From an uncultured Cedecea sp. (lineage in GTDB: Bacteria > Pseudomonadota > Gammaproteobacteria > Enterobacterales > Enterobacteriaceae): 64,000 nucleotides of DNA. The number at the start of each line of letters is the position of its first letter. The stretch's first letter is position 1. The DNA lies in contig NZ_CANMLV010000014.1 in NCBI RefSeq assembly GCF_947498825.1, positions 62,001 to 126,000 on the forward strand, given 5' to 3'. This document shows positions 61,785-64,000 of the stretch, piece after piece. The translations under genes were made by a program, and so were the position numbers. The notes below the pieces were generated by a model, which was not told the DNA's origin, searched no databases, and saw only the letters and a program-made list of their open reading frames with translations.

Positions 61785-63442
61785 GATGATTGCCCTTGTA
61801 AGTGTTGAGCAGCATCGCCAGCAACTTTCACGCGGATGCCTTGAGTCAATGCTTGTGCAACGAAAGCTTGCAGCACAAATTCCAGTTTATCTTCATCAAC
61901 ATAGGCGAGAGTAACATGGTTGCTCTGATGCCCGGCCATTAAATCGTCCCGCGTCACACCGTCTAAGATACAGTTGAGCAGTGGCCATTCATAGTTCGTG
62001 CCACGACGACGGCGTTCAAACTCAGCTTCCGGTAACTCTACCGCAGTACCGGTTCCGATATGCATAATGACATCGGTGCCTTCATAATGCGCGCGAGCCC
62101 ATACCAGACGCCCGGCTTTGCTCTGTCCGGCAATCGTCGAACCACCAAACGGGAAGAACATGGCTGGCTGACGGTATCCGGTAGCACCCTTAATACCGCC
62201 TTTAAGATGTTCAAAAGGTACTGCACCAGAAATTTCCATATCCCAATAGAAGGTACCGTTATATTCACTGCCCCAGCGAACATCATGCAGAGTCGTTTCC
62301 GCAGGTAATCCCAGAGTCGTCAGCAGACGCCATAACATGGTTTGCGGTATCGCGGTTCCCATATCCACTTCGTTAATACAAGGAATAGGTGCGTCAGGCC
62401 AGATAATTTCACCGTTTTCATCAGGGATTGGGAAACGTGCCGTTGAACCAATTGCGCCTTCGGCAAAATCAGAAGCCGGGCAGCAATCTTTCAGTCCTTG
62501 CTGATACTGAACACCTACCGCGGATAAACCAAAGCGTTTCACAAAACGCGCCATCGCAATCATCATTGCGCACTGGCCGAGTACCTGCTCACGGGTTAAT
62601 TCCGTTTTACCGTCTTCACCGAACATAAATGTCATGCCCTGGCTTTCGTACCAACTCAGACATTCTTCACGTAATTCCTGAGGCACTTTGTTCATTTCCA
62701 CCAACAGTGCCGACTGTGACAGTGATTCAATCGGCATTCCAATATTCACCATCGCTTGTTGTGGGAATACGCCGTTAATCATGCCCATGCAGAAGGTATC
62801 AAATAAGCCAATAATCTCTTTTTTTCTTAAGATAAATTCACCCACCTGACGCCCCACCGTACCCGCTTCAGTTGCCATTACCGGGTGAGTGGCTGGGATA
62901 TCTTTCAGGTAGCTTAAGTCATGCTGAAGTGAGCCGTAACGTAGCCATGTCGCAAGGCCATTTTCGAAAAATTCATCGTCAAAATTAGCGGACCACAGAC
63001 GTGAATAGTTTTTTCCCAGACTGGTCATAGTACCCGCCATGCAGAGCATGCCGACCAGGCCCGGCCAGGTACCGTCAAAATTAGCTAAGAGTAAAACAGG
63101 GCCGCGGTGGTGGCGGAGTGAAGGCGCAATATGGTGCGAATATTGCCACGCAGTCAGTAGCACAATCACAGGTGCATCAGGATCTATTTCAGAAAAAATA
63201 TCGCTTCCTTCACGCTGGCTGCTAATAAAACCATGCCCGCGTGATTGATTAATTTCATGTGCGCGCTTGAGGTTATAACCGAGTTTCTCGAGCGCAACAG
63301 CGAGTTTATCTTCAAATTGTTTTTGTACCGGCCAGCAGGTGACATTTGCAGGTTCACGCAAGTCAGCATTAGCAACCAGTAATATTTCATTTTCAGCAGC
63401 ATGATATTTGACGGGTAACTCGGGTAAATTCACTTGCAACAT
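61781..63442 (-). CDS. L-fucose isomerase-like sugar isomerase
   Basis: 553 residues, similar in size and in the C-terminal isomerase domain to FucI. Features include LLLANFDGTWPGLVGMLCMA (about residue 116), VGVQYQQGLKDCCPASDFAE (about residue 315), an NEVDMGTA region (about residue 354) and GHQSNHVTLAYVD near the end. FucI-type enzymes convert an aldose to the ketose (L-fucose, D-arabinose). Overall likeness is weak, so the sugar is uncertain. GGAGAT ribosome site. It follows the kinase gene after 35 bp. Confidence 0.72.
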   Translation of the reverse strand: MLQVNLPELPVKYHAAENEILLVANADLREPANVTCWPVQKQFEDKLAVALEKLGYNLKRAHEINQSRGHGFISSQREGSDIFSEIDPDAPVIVLLTAWQYSHHIAPSLRHHRGPVLLLANFDGTWPGLVGMLCMAGTMTSLGKNYSRLWSANFDDEFFENGLATWLRYGSLQHDLSYLKDIPATHPVMATEAGTVGRQVGEFILRKKEIIGLFDTFCMGMINGVFPQQAMVNIGMPIESLSQSALLVEMNKVPQELREECLSWYESQGMTFMFGEDGKTELTREQVLGQCAMMIAMARFVKRFGLSAVGVQYQQGLKDCCPASDFAEGAIGSTARFPIPDENGEIIWPDAPIPCINEVDMGTAIPQTMLWRLLTTLGLPAETTLHDVRWGSEYNGTFYWDMEISGAVPFEHLKGGIKGATGYRQPAMFFPFGGSTIAGQSKAGRLVWARAHYEGTDVIMHIGTGTAVELPEAEFERRRRGTNYEWPLLNCILDGVTRDDLMAGHQSNHVTLAYVDEDKLEFVLQAFVAQALTQGIRVKVAGDAAQHLQGQSS

Positions 63443-63477
63443 AAATATCTCCAGTCAAAAAAGGTATAGGGCAATAA

Positions 63478-63999
63478 TTAAAAATCAGACATGGCGTCGT
63501 TATAATTCTGCTGATCCTGATACATTTGCAGATACACTTGATACTTCGCCTGATGGAATGGATAACTCGAGGTATCGGGGCGAATAATATCGCCGTCACG
63601 TACCATGGCATTGGCTGCCTGAGAAAAGTGACTGAAAGCACCACAAGCCACTGCGCCTAATAACGCGGCCCCCAGATTAACGGCATCCTCTTCTTCAACC
63701 AGATGTATTTCCCGACCTGTTACGCTTGCATACTCGCCAAGCCAGAGCGGGTTTTTGGTCGCCCCACCGCACATCACAATACGGGTAATTTTGTGTCCGG
63801 CCTCTTCCAGAGAATCAATAATATGGCGCGTACCGTAGGCAATAGATTGCAAAGTCGCCAGATAATGGCGAGCAAGAGAAGCCCGTCCATTTTCCAGTGT
63901 TAAACCACTGACCATTCCTCTGGCATCAGGATTTGCCCGGGGTGAACGATTGCCATGATGATCGGCAAGGACATGAAAACGGGCAGTAGGATAGGATTC
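63478..63999 (-). CDS. FGGY-family carbohydrate kinase, N-terminus beyond window
   Basis: Only the C-terminal 173 codons are visible; the frame stays open to the window edge. The FGGY_C signature is clear: HVLADHHGNRSPRANPDARG then VSGLTLENG, and the ATP-binding IVMCGGATKNPLWLGEYASV with DAVNLGAALLGAVACGAF. The type resembles ribulokinase-like D-ribulose/ribitol kinases (YDR109C/FGGY group). As the first gene of cluster B in the window it would phosphorylate the ketose made by the isomerase. Confidence 0.85.
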   Translation of the reverse strand, partial: ESYPTARFHVLADHHGNRSPRANPDARGMVSGLTLENGRASLARHYLATLQSIAYGTRHIIDSLEEAGHKITRIVMCGGATKNPLWLGEYASVTGREIHLVEEEDAVNLGAALLGAVACGAFSHFSQAANAMVRDGDIIRPDTSSYPFHQAKYQVYLQMYQDQQNYNDAMSDF

Positions 64000-64000
64000 A

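Overview
The window is chromosomal DNA from a gammaproteobacterium of the order Enterobacterales. The clearest signs are a UxuR that is near-identical in its helix-turn-helix to the E. coli protein, a complete enterobacterial type cellulose locus (bcsEFG divergent from bcsRQABC), and dispersed palindromic repeats beginning TATACCCGTCATACTTCAAG that I know from Serratia, Yersinia and Budvicia-like genomes. Base composition looks moderate, near 45 % GC by eye. A genus cannot be fixed from this alone. No rRNA, tRNA, CRISPR array, prophage or intact insertion sequence was seen.

Layout. 1-6.1 kb: a catabolic operon (cupin, alpha/beta hydrolase, SDR, aspartate dehydrogenase, aldehyde dehydrogenase, ThDP decarboxylase) interrupted by a palindromic mini-element and closed by a terminator. 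6.3-14.1 kb: old yellow enzyme, DUF3592 membrane protein, LysR regulator, GNAT acetyltransferase, a secreted CE12 pectin/rhamnogalacturonan acetylesterase and a secreted alkaline phosphatase. 14.3-27.6 kb: cellulose synthesis and export, with phosphoethanolamine transferase BcsG, but no bcsZ endoglucanase between bcsB and bcsC. 27.7-29 kb: a small secreted protein and a phosphoribosyltransferase. 29.2-34.4 kb: a FadR-type regulator, RpiB, a 3-hydroxyisobutyrate-dehydrogenase-like enzyme and a polar amino-acid type ABC importer in one operon. 34.7-38.2 kb: a ferric-iron/phosphonate type ABC importer. 38.2-39.8 kb: a TetR repressor divergent from an ABC membrane domain lacking ATPase, with two palindromic operators placed on the promoter.

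40-47.7 kb is a hexuronate/beta-glucoside zone: uxuR, uxuB, a decayed uxuA, a lactose/cellobiose PTS (IIA on one strand; IIC, GH1 enzyme and IIB on the other) and a second UxuR-like regulator. Two UxuR-type operators lie in the divergent PTS promoter region.

48-64 kb holds two facing clusters, each built on a tripartite tricarboxylate transporter (TctABC) and a DapA-superfamily aldolase/lyase. Cluster A (+ strand, 48.1-54.9 kb) has a DeoR-PfkB fusion, TctCBA, DhaK, DhaL and the aldolase. Cluster B (- strand, 64-56.7 kb) has an FGGY kinase (cut by the window end), a fucose-isomerase-like enzyme, a DapA-like protein, a cytoplasmic four-Asp-box (BNR) protein and TctCBA, followed by a strong terminator. 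Between them lie an Rpn/PD-(D/E)XK nuclease and a CAGG tetranucleotide tract. These two clusters and the RpiB/ABC operon are the best candidates for undescribed sugar or sugar-acid pathways.
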